A stretch of 64,000 nucleotides of DNA from Myxococcus hansupus (GCF_000280925.3 NZ_CP012109.1:8638501-8702500), one strand, 5' to 3'; positions 44,310 through 54,139 are shown, counted from the stretch's first letter. Program-made: numbers and translations. Notes: generated from the sequence alone by a model not told the origin.

Positions 44310-45335
44310 TCAGCGCTTGAAGGACAGGGAGAGCGCGAAGTCCCCCGCGGCGTCCGTCCACCACTGGGACAGCTCGAGCCCCGCCTCGGACAGCTCCGCG
44401 GCCACCTGCTGCTGGTGGAACTTGCAGCTCACCTCGGTGCGCAGCACCTCGCCCTCGGCGAAGTCCACCTGCTTGTGCAGGTGGGACAGCCGCACCGTCT
44501 GCGCCTTGCGCGACACCAGGCGCATCTCCACCCAGGCGTTCTTCTCGTCGAAGGGCGCGAAGTGGTCGAAGGCCTCCACGTCGAAGTCCGCGCCCAGCTC
44601 GCGGTTGAGCACCTTGAGCACGTTGCGGTTGAACTCGGCCGTCACGCCCGCGCTGTCGTTGTAGGCGGCGTACAGCCGCTCGCGGTCCTTGATGAGGTCG
44701 GTGCCCAGCAGCAGGCCGTCACCGGGCTGGAGGCCCGCGGACAACTGGCGCAGGAAGAGCGCGCGCTGCGCCGGCTTCAGGTTGCCAATGGTGCCGCCCA
44801 GGAAGGCCACCAGTCGCCGGCCGCCGCCGGGGAGCTGCCCCAGGTGCCGCTCGAAGTCGCCCACCACCGCGTGCACGGTGATGCCGGGGTACTCCCGCGC
44901 CAGCCCCGTGGCCGCGCGGCGCAGGAAGGCCTCGCTCACGTCGAAGGGGACGAAGCGCGCCAGCCGGCCCGCCTCCTCCAGCGCGTCCAGCAGCAGGCGC
45001 GTCTTCTCGCTGGTGCCGCTGCCCAGCTCGATGAGCGTGTCCGCGCCGCTCAGCCGCGCGATGTCGCCCGCGTGGGCCAGCAGGATTTCCCGCTCGCGCC
45101 GCGTCGGGTAGTACTCCGGCAGCCGGGTGATGTCGTCGAAGAGCTGGCTGCCGCGCTCGTCGTAGAGCCACTTGGGAGACAGCTCCTTGGGCGTGCCGCA
45201 CAGGCCCTGGAGCGCCTCTTCCCGCAGGGCGCGCTTCGCGTCACCCGGCTTCACGTACACGTCCACCTGGACTCCCGGAGTCTGCTGCGCGTTGTCACCC
45301 GGAGTCGCCACCGTCGGTACCGTCGTCACCCGCAT
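44310..45335 (-). CDS. egtD: L-histidine N-alpha-methyltransferase EgtD
   Basis: 341 residues. Trimethylates histidine to hercynine, the first step of ergothioneine synthesis. Family features: LSPKWLYDERGSQLFDDITRLPEYYPTRRE near the N terminus, SAM-binding LIELGSGTSEKTRLLLDAL, FLGGTIGNL, LLGTDLIKDRERLYAAYNDSAG, and the C-terminal EVSCKF...F region. It begins four bases after the egtB stop, so the two are co-transcribed (egtB then egtD). Cytoplasmic. No egtC, egtA or egtE is seen nearby. Confidence 0.94.
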   Translation of the reverse strand: MRVTTVPTVATPGDNAQQTPGVQVDVYVKPGDAKRALREEALQGLCGTPKELSPKWLYDERGSQLFDDITRLPEYYPTRREREILLAHAGDIARLSGADTLIELGSGTSEKTRLLLDALEEAGRLARFVPFDVSEAFLRRAATGLAREYPGITVHAVVGDFERHLGQLPGGGRRLVAFLGGTIGNLKPAQRALFLRQLSAGLQPGDGLLLGTDLIKDRERLYAAYNDSAGVTAEFNRNVLKVLNRELGADFDVEAFDHFAPFDEKNAWVEMRLVSRKAQTVRLSHLHKQVDFAEGEVLRTEVSCKFHQQQVAAELSEAGLELSQWWTDAAGDFALSLSFKR

Positions 45336-45339
45336 CGCC

Positions 45340-46682
45340 TCACCTCACGTCCCGTGCACATCGGAAGCCGGCGAAAATCTGCCGGCGGTTGGGGAAGTCC
45401 CAGTTCCGGAAGCCATTGCGCACCGCGACCGGTGCGCTCGCCCACGCGCCCCCTCGGAGGACCTTGTAGGCCTCGCCGAAGAACACCTCGGAGTATTCGG
45501 GGTAGGGGAAGGCGCTGAAGCCCGCGTAGGGGCGGAAGTCGCTGGCGGTCCATTCCCACACGTCGCCGAGCAGGCCCCACACGCCGTCATGGCTGACGCC
45601 CTGGGGGTGGCTGCCCACCGGTGACGGACCCCACGTCCCTCCGCCCAGGTTGGCGTGCGCGCGCGTGGGCGGCGCGTCGCCCCAGGGATACTCGCGGGGG
45701 TGGCCGTCACTGCCGCGCGCGGCCTTCTCCCACTCGGCCTCGGTGGGCAGCCGCTTGCCGGCCCAGCGCGCGTAGGCGTCCGCTTCGTACCAGCACACGT
45801 GCTGCACCGGCTCGTCCCAGGGCAGCGGCTCCACCTGGCCGAAGCGTCGCCGCAACCAGGTGCCTCCGTCCTGGGGCAGCCAGAAGCCGGGGTGCCTCAG
45901 CCCTTCGGCCTGGACGACCTCCCAGCCCCGGGGGGCCACCAGCGTGGATCCGCGTAGCCACCGGACTCGACGAAGACGCGGTAGTCCCCGTTGGTGACGG
46001 GGTGTGCGTCCATCAGGAACGGCGCCACGTGCTGACGGAACGCGGGCCGCTCGTTGTCGTAGGCCCAGGCGGCGTCGCTGCCCAGCCGCACCGGGCCGCC
46101 GGGGATGAAGACCTCCGTCTGGGGCACCGCGCCGGGGCGGGGCCGGGGGCGCGCCGCGGGCACGGGGTACTCCGGCGCCGTCATCAGTTGCAGCGTGGCG
46201 GCCAGCGTCTCCGCGTGCTGCTGCTCGTGCTGCGCCACCATGCCGAAGACGTAGCCCCCGGCCAGCAGCGGCACGGTGCTGGTTTCGGGCAGGGTGTGCA
46301 GGTGCTCACGCACCGCCTCGCGCACGCGCCGCGCGTAGGCGAAGGCGGACTCGGGCGGCAGCAGCGGCAGTTGCGAGCGCGTGGAGCGCGGGTGACGGAA
46401 GGCGTCGTAGATGGCGTCGAACGCGGGGTCGGTGATGGCCGGCGCGCCCAGGGCCCGGAGCAGCCACTGCTCCTCGTAGTTGGCCACGTGCGCCACGTCC
46501 CAGATGAGGGGCGACATCAGCGGCGAGTGTTGACGCCGCAGCTCCTCCTCGGGCAGCCCGCCCAGCATGGACAACACCCGCGCGCGGGCTGTCTCCAGCT
46601 CGGCCCAGGCCCGCGACTTCCAGGGGAGACACCCCCCGCTCACGTCCAGCGGGCCGCTCCGCTCCTCGACCAATGGAAACAT
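45340..46682 (-). pseudogene. egtB: Ergothioneine biosynthesis sulfoxide synthase EgtB, frameshifted
   Basis: The N-terminal DinB-like half runs from the ATG at 46682 (PLIWDVAHVANYEEQWLLR, the iron-ligand segment AQHEQQHAETLAATLQ) into the FGE-sulfatase-like half (FIPGGPVRLGSDAAWAYDNERP). At ~45935 the frame breaks after GGYADPRWW and resumes in another frame at PRGWEVVQAEGL, continuing through KRLPTEAEWEKAARG and GNGFRNWDFPNRRQIFAGFR to the stop. Restoring one C in the run of six gives a continuous 447-residue EgtB, the normal length. It joins hercynine to a cysteine thiol. Either a sequencing error or a very recent lesion, since both halves are otherwise intact. Confidence 0.85.
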
Positions 46683-46879
46683 CACCCGTCCAAGGTAGGG
46701 AGGCGCCCAGCGCGGAGGTAAGTCCCCGCCCCACCGCTGGCTGAGCCGCTCGTGAACGACTTCACGTTGCCTGCGCGTCGACGCCCTTCTACGCACGGCC
46801 TCCGGTGCTGTCGCCCGCGAATCGCGAAATTCGCCAATGAAGTTGAAGCTCAAACACTCATGACGCACGAAGGCGTGGA

Positions 46880-47155
46880 TCAGGGCGAGAGCGGAACGCG
46901 GGCGAGGCCGAGCAGGGTCAGGGTGCGGGAGCGTTCATCCCAGGCGTACTCCAGCTCCAGCCCGTGCTGCGGCACGAGGTGCCGCGCCACGAGCCCCTCG
47001 TCCGAGGGGGGCTCACGCAGGGCCGGGTCGCCCAGCCGCTCCAGCACCTGCTGCAGTGCGTGGAACGTCTCCGCCGTCATGCGGCCCACCTCTCGCCACG
47101 CTTGTGGCGCGTAATGAACGCGGTGGGGTCCCTGTCGTTGACGGAGCTGCGGCAT
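46880..47155 (-). CDS. Small protein of unknown function (possibly RelE/ParE-like)
   Basis: 91 residues from the ATG at 47155, with AAGGAC upstream. The sequence YAPQAWREVGRMTAETFHALQQVLERL and GLELEYAWDERSRTLTLLGLARV is loosely like RelE/ParE-type toxin folds (helical pair then beta strands), but no antitoxin gene is adjacent and the resemblance is weak. It lies 197 bp upstream of egtB on the same strand. Confidence 0.55.
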   Translation of the reverse strand: MPQLRQRQGPHRVHYAPQAWREVGRMTAETFHALQQVLERLGDPALREPPSDEGLVARHLVPQHGLELEYAWDERSRTLTLLGLARVPLSP

Positions 47156-47620
47156 GTCCCGGTGTCCTTCGTCCTTTCCGGACCGCGCTCCATGCCAATG
47201 GCGTGCCTTCGACCCACCCCCAGCATTTTCAGTGATGTGGGACAGGTGCCGCCCCACCCATGCTGCAGGAGTTACAGACTGGCGTTATCCGGGACGGAAG
47301 AAAGGACAGGCTTGAAGTCCCGGGAGTCGCAGTTGCCTGCTCCTTTCCGCCCGCTTGCCAGCGGCCCATGCAGGGCAGGGTGACGCGAGCGTCGCCGCCG
47401 GCCTCGCGGCCCGTGGAAATGCGAGGTCCGCCCGGCGGCCCTCCGGGGCGCGGAGGTGGCGCTCGCGGGCATTCCCTTCCCGGCGTGCCGCCGTGCCCGG
47501 GTGCCCGCCGGGGAGGCGACGCCGCGGGCCCCTCGCGCATATCGGCTGCCCGCCCGTCCCCGCGTGGCCACGTTGACCTGTGGGGCCGGGCACGCGGCGG
47601 GCCCTGGCAAGGAGGAATGG
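47156..47620. other. 465 bp intergenic region
   Basis: No supported gene. It separates the small minus-strand gene from the membrane protein gene at 47621. Open frames here lack motifs. GTTACAGACTGGCGTTATCC near 47270 is the most A/T-rich patch and a possible promoter. Confidence 0.4.
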
Positions 47621-48142
47621 ATGGCACGGCGGAGGTACACGCCCTGGTCCGCCACGAACGGCCTGCTCTTCGGCATGGCCGCCGGTGTGGTGTTGGCCCT
47701 GGCGGAGGTGGTGCTGGCGGTGGCCACGGGGGACAGCCCCATGCGGCCGGTGCGCATGTCCGCGGGGGTGCTGTTGGGGCCTCCCGCCTTCACGCAGCAG
47801 GTGTCGGACGGCACGGCCTTGCTGCTGGGCGTGGGCGTCCACCTGGTGGCGTCAGCGGTGGTGGGGCTCTTCTACTCGGTGCTGGACGCGTTCCTGCCGC
47901 CGGATGGCCGCGGGCGCTGGGAGTTCCAGTCCGCGGTGGGGATGCTCTACGGCATCTTCGTGTGGCTGGTGAACTTCCAGTTCATCGGGCGTGGCTCCTA
48001 CCCGTGGTTCCTCGACGTGCCGCAGTTCCCGCAGATTGTGATGCACGCCGTCTTCCTGGGACTGCCATTGGCCTCGTTGTTCACCGCGGCCGAACGCCGT
48101 CGGCTGCTGCTGGACGCGGCGGAGAGCACCCCCGCTGGCTGA
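47621..48142 (+). CDS. Integral membrane protein, unknown function
   Basis: 173 residues with four to five hydrophobic segments (ATNGLLFGMAAGVVLALAEV, LLLGVGVHLVASAVVGLFYS, FQSAVGMLYGIFVWLVNFQF, IVMHAVFLGLPLASLFTA). The amphipathic loop GSYPWFLDVPQFPQ faces one side. GGAGGA is four bases before the ATG at 47621. Not assigned to a family. The XRE regulator gene follows at 120 bp and may respond to the same stimulus. Confidence 0.75.
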   Translation: MARRRYTPWSATNGLLFGMAAGVVLALAEVVLAVATGDSPMRPVRMSAGVLLGPPAFTQQVSDGTALLLGVGVHLVASAVVGLFYSVLDAFLPPDGRGRWEFQSAVGMLYGIFVWLVNFQFIGRGSYPWFLDVPQFPQIVMHAVFLGLPLASLFTAAERRRLLLDAAESTPAG

Positions 48143-48261
48143 GGCACGCGTGTGCTTTGAAAAAACGCGGAAGGTATGGTGAAAGTACCCGACCTTGAGG
48201 GTTATCTAGGGACTCCGTGGGGTCCGGGGCCGGCCCTCCCCTTCCGTGGACTGACACACGC

Positions 48262-48642
48262 ATGGACACAGAACTGGCGAGCATGCTGGGCGCCGCGTCG
48301 CGAGCCGCCCGGGTGCGGATGGGCCTGACGCAGGCGGATGTCGCCGAACGCATTGGAATGGCGTCGGAGGTGTACGGACGTCTGGAGCGTGGCCACATGC
48401 TGCCCAGCGTCCAGAACCTGCGCCGGCTGTGCATGGTGCTGAATGTCCCGCCCCACGAGCTGCTCGGCCTGGGCGAGGGCTTCACGGCGCCTCCGCCCGT
48501 GAAGGAGAAGGCCGCCGCGAAGAACCGCGAGGACGACACGCCGGAGATGCGGCGGTTGATGCGCAACCTCCGCAAGCTGTCGGCCGTGCAGTTGAAGCTG
48601 ATGAACCTGGTCGCCTCGGCGATGCAGCACAAGAAGAAGTAG
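48262..48642 (+). CDS. XRE-family helix-turn-helix transcriptional regulator
   Basis: 126 residues. Residues ~8-66 are a Cro/CI-type HTH: AARVRMGLTQADVAERIGMASEVYGRLERG, then LPSVQNLRRLCMVLNVPPHELLGLG. The C-terminal part (RRLMRNLRKLSAVQLKLMNLVASAM) is helical and probably dimerises. No inducer domain. GAAAAAACGCGG...TATGGTGAAAG upstream (around 48160-48185) is relatively A/T-rich and may hold its promoter. The target is unknown. Confidence 0.9.
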   Translation: MDTELASMLGAASRAARVRMGLTQADVAERIGMASEVYGRLERGHMLPSVQNLRRLCMVLNVPPHELLGLGEGFTAPPPVKEKAAAKNREDDTPEMRRLMRNLRKLSAVQLKLMNLVASAMQHKKK

Positions 48643-48668
48643 GAGTTCCCCCCGGGCGCGGCGGCCGG

Positions 48669-51527
48669 CTACGGCGTGTTGCGCGTGAAGAAGGGGAACG
48701 TCTGGATGACGAAGTTCCCCGCATGGTCGTCCATCCACACCTCCACGGTGTGCTCGCCATCCACCAGCTCGCGCGTGTCCAGCTCCGCCGTCCAGGTGCC
48801 GTCCGGCTGGAGCGCGGCGGCCCGGATGCCCGAGCCATCCCGCGTGAAGGCCACGCCCCGCACCCCGCTCAACGTGTCCGTCACCCGCGCGGTGAGCTGA
48901 ATCACCCCGCTGTACGTCTGCCCCGGCACTGGCAGCAGCAACTCGGCCTCGGGCGCGCTGTTGTCGTAGCGGACGGTGCGCGACAGCGTGGTGCGCATGC
49001 CCGTCTCACTCGTCACATCGATGGTGAAGGTGTTGTCCCCGGGCACCAGGTCCAGCGTCGCCTGCACGCCGCCGCCGCCGCGAGGCAGCGCGTACGTCCG
49101 CCCGGTGGACAGCGTCACCGTCGTCGAGGACGCGGAGTACACGCCGATGTCGTAGGGCAGCGTGTCCCCGGGCTGCGGCCCCACGAGCCACCCGTCCGGC
49201 AGGCCGGTGGACACCCACGGCGTCTCCGCGTCCACCCACACCATCAACATGTGCTCGGTGACGTGGCCCACGGAGTCGGTGGCGCGCACCAGGATGAGGT
49301 TCTCCCCCGGCCACAGGTCCACCCGGTGCGTCACGTCGCCGCCGCCCGCGGGCACGTCCGTCACCTGCACCCAGTTGGTCTCCACGCGCACGGGGGACCA
49401 GTCCCGCACCACCATCCGCACGTCCACGCTGTAGGTCGTCATCGCCTGGCCATTGGTGGGGGAGAGGAAGGTGACGGACGGGGCGGTGTTGTCCACCATC
49501 ACCGTGGCCTCCTCGCTGGCGATGCCGCCGAACGAGTCGGTGGCCACCAGCCGGATGACGTTGGGCCCGTCCACCAGCGGCAGCACCGTGTCCACGAAGC
49601 CGCCGCTCGGGTCCGGCGCCACGGGGTGGCTGACGCCCTGGATGACGAAGGTGGCCGAGTCGATTTCCGCGCCCGGCGCCAGGGGCGTGACGAAGCCGCA
49701 CACCTCCAGCGTCAGCGCGTCCGTGAAGTCCGGCAGGCCGCACAGCGTCACCGACGGCGCGGGGAAGGGCGACGGGTGGACCGTCACCGCGAAGGACGCC
49801 GTGCTGCCCAGGCGGTTCTCCCGCGCGGGCGCCAGCGTCACGCCCGAGTACACCGCGCGCAGGTCCTGCGCGCCCAGCTCGCTCCAGGTGGAGGCGCGGG
49901 GCCGCCACACGATGGAATACACGCCGTCTCCGTCCGCGTCGTTGTCCGCGCCCACGGTGACGCCGGCGACGGAGAACGTCACCACGCCCATGCCCGGGCC
50001 GCGCGCCTCCCAGCCGCGGGCATCCTCCACGCGCGCGGACAGGGTGTTGGACAGGGCCACGGTGAGCTCGCCGTTCGCGGGCGACAGAATCGTGGTGGTG
50101 GTGGGCACGCCCTCGGTGGGCGGCGGCGGGTTGGTGTACGTGGTGACGCGCACGGAGCCGCGCACGCCAGCGGCCTCCACCGAGGCCGCCACCACCATGA
50201 CGTCCGAGGTGAGCGACGGCTCCAGTCCCTCGGGCGCGGTGATGGTGAGGAGCAGGTTCGCCTCGGCGCCGGGCCCGAGCTCCAGCGTGGTGCGGTTCAG
50301 CGTCGCCGTCCAACCGGTGAGCCCACCCTGCGTGCTCAGGCGGTAGCTGTCCGTGCGGTAGCCGTGGTTTCGCACCGTGACGGGGTAGGTGACGGACTGC
50401 ACGCGCGGCAGGTCATGCTCGAAGGGCTGACGTGTCCCGCCGCTGACGGTGACGCCGACGCTGTAGTCGCCGAAGCAGGCCAGGCCCAGCGAGGCGAAGG
50501 TGGTGGGGATGTCCGGGTAGCGCGTGCTCGCGCCCCAGCTTCCGTCCGGCGCCTGCCGCGCCTTGAGCCATTCGAGCGCGTCCGCCATGCGCGCGTGTTC
50601 TCCGGGCGTCTCCCCCGCGAGGCACAGCGCGTACAGGGAGATGCCGGTGGCGAACTCGTCCGGTGCGTCGCCTTCGAGCGAGCCCCAACCCGGAGCGCCA
50701 CCGCCCGCGCGCGTGGACAGCAGACGCGTGGCCAGGGACGCCAGGGCCTGGGTGTTCTCACCGCCCGCGCCGGGGCCTGCGGCCTTGAGGCCCACCATGG
50801 CCCACGCCACCTGGTGCGTGTAGCGCTGGCCGTCCTCATCCGGGCCGTCCGTCAGGTCGTTCATGTGCGCGCGCACGTACGTGGCCGCGCGGTCCAGCGC
50901 CGCCTGGTAGCGCGCGGCCTTGGCCGGGTCCACGCGCTGCTGGGCCTGGGCGACGGCCGTCATCATCCGCGCGGTGATGCCCACGTTGCCGTAGCCCACC
51001 GGGTAGAAGGGGAAGTCCTCGCGCCAGCGGCCGTTGGCGTCCTGCCGCGTCAGGGACCAGTCCGCGGCGAGCACCAGCACGTCCGAATAGCGCGTGCCCA
51101 GGTGGGCGTCGTAGCCCGCGAGCCCGAAGGCGGAGTAGCTGCTCTTCGCGTTCGGGTAGTGGATGTCCTCGTGGTACCAGGAGCCGTCCGCGCGCTGCTC
51201 GGACACGACGCGCGCCATGATGGCGTCCAGGTTCTGCCGGTTGGTGCGCCCGTTGTACGTGAGCGCGTCCAAGTCGTAGCCCTTGGTGCGCGCGTTCGTG
51301 AGGCCGAACATCGCCGCGCCGTGGCGGTGGCAGGACGTGCAGCCGAAGCGCGCGGACCAGTTCTCCGCGTCGGCGCTGAGGAAGTTGATGGCGCGCTGCG
51401 CGGACTCGGCGTTGGTGGCGGCGCGCGCGGTGTTGGAGAGCAGCAGCCCCGTCAGCGAGACGAGGACGAACGTGCTCAACGCGAGCGTCGAGCGCGGTGG
51501 GTGCAGAAAAGCGACGTGTGAGGGCAT
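48669..51527 (-). CDS. Secreted protein: CxxCH heme site + alpha/alpha-toroid repeats + Ig-like modules (paralogue A)
   Basis: 952 residues from the ATG at 51527. Signal peptide (LALSTFVLVSLTGLLLSNTARA), then CTSCH, a single c-type heme-attachment motif, near residue 63. Residues ~80-400 hold repeats of the squalene-cyclase/prenyltransferase toroid kind (RADGSW, DANGRW, APDGSW). From ~410 to the end come beta-sandwich modules, including Asp-rich DNDADGDGVYSI and several strands like VRLVATDSFGG. It is 952 residues, exactly the length of its paralogue at 54140. A heme in front of a toroid is unusual; a catalytic role is not evident, since the acidic DxDD-type motif is not seen. Probably an extracytoplasmic redox or binding protein. 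Confidence 0.82.
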   Translation of the reverse strand: MPSHVAFLHPPRSTLALSTFVLVSLTGLLLSNTARAATNAESAQRAINFLSADAENWSARFGCTSCHRHGAAMFGLTNARTKGYDLDALTYNGRTNRQNLDAIMARVVSEQRADGSWYHEDIHYPNAKSSYSAFGLAGYDAHLGTRYSDVLVLAADWSLTRQDANGRWREDFPFYPVGYGNVGITARMMTAVAQAQQRVDPAKAARYQAALDRAATYVRAHMNDLTDGPDEDGQRYTHQVAWAMVGLKAAGPGAGGENTQALASLATRLLSTRAGGGAPGWGSLEGDAPDEFATGISLYALCLAGETPGEHARMADALEWLKARQAPDGSWGASTRYPDIPTTFASLGLACFGDYSVGVTVSGGTRQPFEHDLPRVQSVTYPVTVRNHGYRTDSYRLSTQGGLTGWTATLNRTTLELGPGAEANLLLTITAPEGLEPSLTSDVMVVAASVEAAGVRGSVRVTTYTNPPPPTEGVPTTTTILSPANGELTVALSNTLSARVEDARGWEARGPGMGVVTFSVAGVTVGADNDADGDGVYSIVWRPRASTWSELGAQDLRAVYSGVTLAPARENRLGSTASFAVTVHPSPFPAPSVTLCGLPDFTDALTLEVCGFVTPLAPGAEIDSATFVIQGVSHPVAPDPSGGFVDTVLPLVDGPNVIRLVATDSFGGIASEEATVMVDNTAPSVTFLSPTNGQAMTTYSVDVRMVVRDWSPVRVETNWVQVTDVPAGGGDVTHRVDLWPGENLILVRATDSVGHVTEHMLMVWVDAETPWVSTGLPDGWLVGPQPGDTLPYDIGVYSASSTTVTLSTGRTYALPRGGGGVQATLDLVPGDNTFTIDVTSETGMRTTLSRTVRYDNSAPEAELLLPVPGQTYSGVIQLTARVTDTLSGVRGVAFTRDGSGIRAAALQPDGTWTAELDTRELVDGEHTVEVWMDDHAGNFVIQTFPFFTRNTP

Positions 51528-51808
51528 GGGGGGCTCGCTCGCAGGATACCGCCCCCGGTATTCGTGCAAGGAAAGCGCCCGGCGAAGCGAGCGAATGCCT
51601 GTCTCGGATGCATTGCATCCATCACCTCGAACGCGGGTCGTGCGTCACCCGAGGCCATTTGGCCCCCGAGGCATTCGCGACACGTGCGCAATTCCTGTTC
51701 ATCGCGCCGTGTGTACGGTTCCAGCGCGATTGACATGACACACACGCCATTCCCTGGATGCGGTGCTCGCGGTGAATCACTCGCAACCGGTGTGAGGCAT
51801 TCCGCGGG

Positions 51809-52087
51809 TTAGCGTGAGGGCTCGGGCGCCGGGGGCGGTGTGCCGGGCTCCGGTGCGGGCGTGTCTGACGGAAGCTGGGGCAGGGGCCAGCCCTGGAACA
51901 TGGGCCACGCGCGGTACGGGGCGCGGCGCTCCTCGGGCGTGAGGGGGCGCTCGGGCGGGGTGGCGGGCTCGGGGACGGGCGGGGGTGGGCGGTGGAGCAG
52001 GATGATGCTCAGCACCCCGCAGAGCAGGGACATCAGCACGATGCTCCATGCGCGCGCCGGTCCGTGCAGCATCCGTGTGTGTTCCAC
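51809..52087 (-). CDS. Small single-span, proline-rich membrane protein
   Basis: 92 residues, GTG start at 52087 with GAGGGA five bases upstream. One membrane helix (AWSIVLMSLLCGVLSIILL) is followed by a Pro-rich tail (RPPPPVPEPATPPERPL ... PAPEPGTPPPAPEPSR) outside the membrane. It begins 10 bases after the ClC channel stop, so it is co-transcribed and may be an accessory of that channel. The 281 bp between its stop and the heme/toroid gene start (51528-51808) holds nothing recognisable. Confidence 0.65.
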   Translation of the reverse strand: MEHTRMLHGPARAWSIVLMSLLCGVLSIILLHRPPPPVPEPATPPERPLTPEERRAPYRAWPMFQGWPLPQLPSDTPAPEPGTPPPAPEPSR

Positions 52088-52097
52088 GTCGCGTCCC

Positions 52098-53927
52098 TCA
52101 GAAGGTCCCTTGCTTCAACACGTCCACCTTGGAGATTGTGCCAAGCAGGCGCCGCTGCCCATCCACCACGGGCAGTCGCTCCAGCGAGGTCTCCGTGAAA
52201 CGCGCGGCGACCTCTCCCAGCGACAGCCCAGGCGTGATGGGGCTCACGCGCACGTCCATCAGGTCCGCGGCGATGGTGGCGTGGAGCTGCGAGTGGTCCG
52301 GCAGGTGTCCCTTCAACTGGTCGAGCACCAGCGCGCCCCGGTACCGCCCCTGCTCGTCGGTGACGTAGAGGTCCTGGCCCAGGGGCTGCTCGAGCAGGAA
52401 GGCCAGCACCTCCTGGAGCGGCGCTGACGGGGCCACGCGCTGGTGCACGGGCTTGAGCAGCGCGCGGGCGCCTTCCTGGCGGAGCCAGTGCGGCACGGTG
52501 GCGGGGATGCGCACGTTGCGGCGGTTGAGCACGGCGGTGTAGAGCGACTCGGGTTCCAGTCGCCGGCTCACGGCCGCGGACACCACGGCGCTCAACATCA
52601 GCGGCAGCACCAGGGGGTAGTCCCCGGTGAGCTCGAAGATGAGGAGCACCGCGGAGACGGAGGCGTGGGTGGTGCCCGCGAGCACCGCGCCCATGCCCAG
52701 CAGGGCGTAGGCCCCGCTGGGGGCGCCGCCGGGGAGCACCTGTTCGGCGAGCAGGCCGAACGCGCCGCCCAACAGCCCGCCGTAGAAGAGGGACGGGGTG
52801 AAGAGGCCTCCGGGCACGCCCGCGCCCGCGCACGTGGCGGTGAGGGCCAGCTTCGCCAGGGGGAGCAGCAGCAGCAGGGACAACGGCAGCTTGCCGAGCA
52901 GCGCCGCGTTCACCGCGTCATAGCCATTGCCCAGGAGCTGCGGCAGCCACACCGCCGTCACGCCCACCACCGTCATCGACAACAGGGGCAGGAAGGGCGC
53001 CAGCCACGCGGCGACCCGGTCCAGCAGGTCCGACACGGCGTTGATGCCGCGGACGTAGAAGGCGGACGCGACGCCCACGCCGATGCCCAGCAGCATGGCC
53101 AGCACCAGCTCGCGCGGGTGCAGCAGTGTGTAGTCGGGAATCACGAAGCTGGGGTGGTCCGCGATGAGGCCGCGCGAGACGAGCGTCGCCACCACGCACG
53201 AGACGACGATGGGGCCGAAGAGCTCCAGCGCGAAGCTGCCCAGCAGGACCTCCAGGCCGAAGAGGGCCGCGCCAATGGGCACGTTGTACGCGGAGGCCAT
53301 GCCGGCGGAGGCGCCACAGGCCACCAGCAGGCGGGCCTGTCCGGGCCCCAGCCGCAGCCATTGGGCCAGGGCCGAGCCACTGGCCGCGCCGGTGGACAGC
53401 AGCGCGCCCTCGCGGCCCAGCGGCGCCCCCAGCGCCACGGCGAGGATGGAGACCAGACCGCGCAACAGGGCGCGGGGGAGGGACAGCCTGCCGGACTTCA
53501 CCCAGATGGACTCGATGATGCCGGCGGTGCCGTGGCCGCGCATGGGGCGGCCGACGATGAGCGTCAGCAGCGTCACCAGGGCGCCGCCGAGTATCGGAAT
53601 GAGCACGCGGCGCCACGTGGGGGCCGCCGCGACGCCCGCGAGGAAGTCCTCGCCGGTGCTCCGCCAGAAGAGCTGCTGGGTGAAGCGGAGCACCTTGAGC
53701 AGGGCCACCGCGCCCAGGCCCGCGATGAGCCCCACCAGGACGACGAGCACCCAGAAGCGTTGCTCCGGGCCGGTGAGGCTCCCCAGGAGTGTCCTGGTGG
53801 AGCCACGCCCTTCCTGGGAGGCAATGCCACCGGGAGGACCGTTGGCTGGGTGTTGGGCGCCCACGCGGCTCCAAGTTAGGGCGTGCTTCCGGGCGTGAGG
53901 GCGCGTGGCCTGGAGGCCGGCCGTCAC
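52098..53927 (-). CDS. ClC-family chloride channel/transporter with C-terminal CBS domains
   Basis: 609 residues. The ClC membrane domain (~55-445) has the gating-glutamate motif as GREGA (in APLGREGALLSTG), the N-terminal helix-end motif RGHGTAGII in place of GSGIP, and GVPGGLFTPSLFYG matching GxFxP. The gating Glu is present, as in H+/Cl- exchangers. Residues ~480-605 are two CBS domains (VLAFLLEQPLGQDLYVTDEQ, VAARFTETSLERLPVVDGQ). The start is uncertain; the first ~50 residues are polar and could be shorter. It lies between the two heme/toroid paralogues. Confidence 0.93.
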   Translation of the reverse strand: MTAGLQATRPHARKHALTWSRVGAQHPANGPPGGIASQEGRGSTRTLLGSLTGPEQRFWVLVVLVGLIAGLGAVALLKVLRFTQQLFWRSTGEDFLAGVAAAPTWRRVLIPILGGALVTLLTLIVGRPMRGHGTAGIIESIWVKSGRLSLPRALLRGLVSILAVALGAPLGREGALLSTGAASGSALAQWLRLGPGQARLLVACGASAGMASAYNVPIGAALFGLEVLLGSFALELFGPIVVSCVVATLVSRGLIADHPSFVIPDYTLLHPRELVLAMLLGIGVGVASAFYVRGINAVSDLLDRVAAWLAPFLPLLSMTVVGVTAVWLPQLLGNGYDAVNAALLGKLPLSLLLLLPLAKLALTATCAGAGVPGGLFTPSLFYGGLLGGAFGLLAEQVLPGGAPSGAYALLGMGAVLAGTTHASVSAVLLIFELTGDYPLVLPLMLSAVVSAAVSRRLEPESLYTAVLNRRNVRIPATVPHWLRQEGARALLKPVHQRVAPSAPLQEVLAFLLEQPLGQDLYVTDEQGRYRGALVLDQLKGHLPDHSQLHATIAADLMDVRVSPITPGLSLGEVAARFTETSLERLPVVDGQRRLLGTISKVDVLKQGTF

Positions 53928-54139
53928 CCGGCCGTGGGATGGAGCCCCGCGCCGCCTCGCGCCGCCTTGGGGGTGGGTTGCGCTCCGGGCTTCATGCCCT
54001 CTGGGGCGGGGCGTGCAGGCACTGGCTTCCGCCGCCGCGCCGTGCCGCCGTCCATGCCACCAAGGCCGCGCCGGGACTCCGGTGTCCCGTACCGCGAGGA
54101 GCCCACCCTGAACGACCGGATGGGCTCCCGCTCATCGCA

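Noticed and set aside
46880..47155. Toxin-antitoxin module (RelE/ParE-like small protein)
   Set aside because: No adjacent antitoxin gene and only weak resemblance, so it is kept as a hypothetical protein.
48429..51521. 1030-codon plus-strand open frame opposite the first heme/toroid gene
   Set aside because: Antisense shadow. The minus strand encodes a signal peptide, CxxCH and recognisable repeats.
52076..52090. Partial parS-like sequence GTTCCACGTCGCG
   Set aside because: Only the left nine bases match; the right half of the palindrome is missing, and it is 15 kb from parAB within coding sequence.
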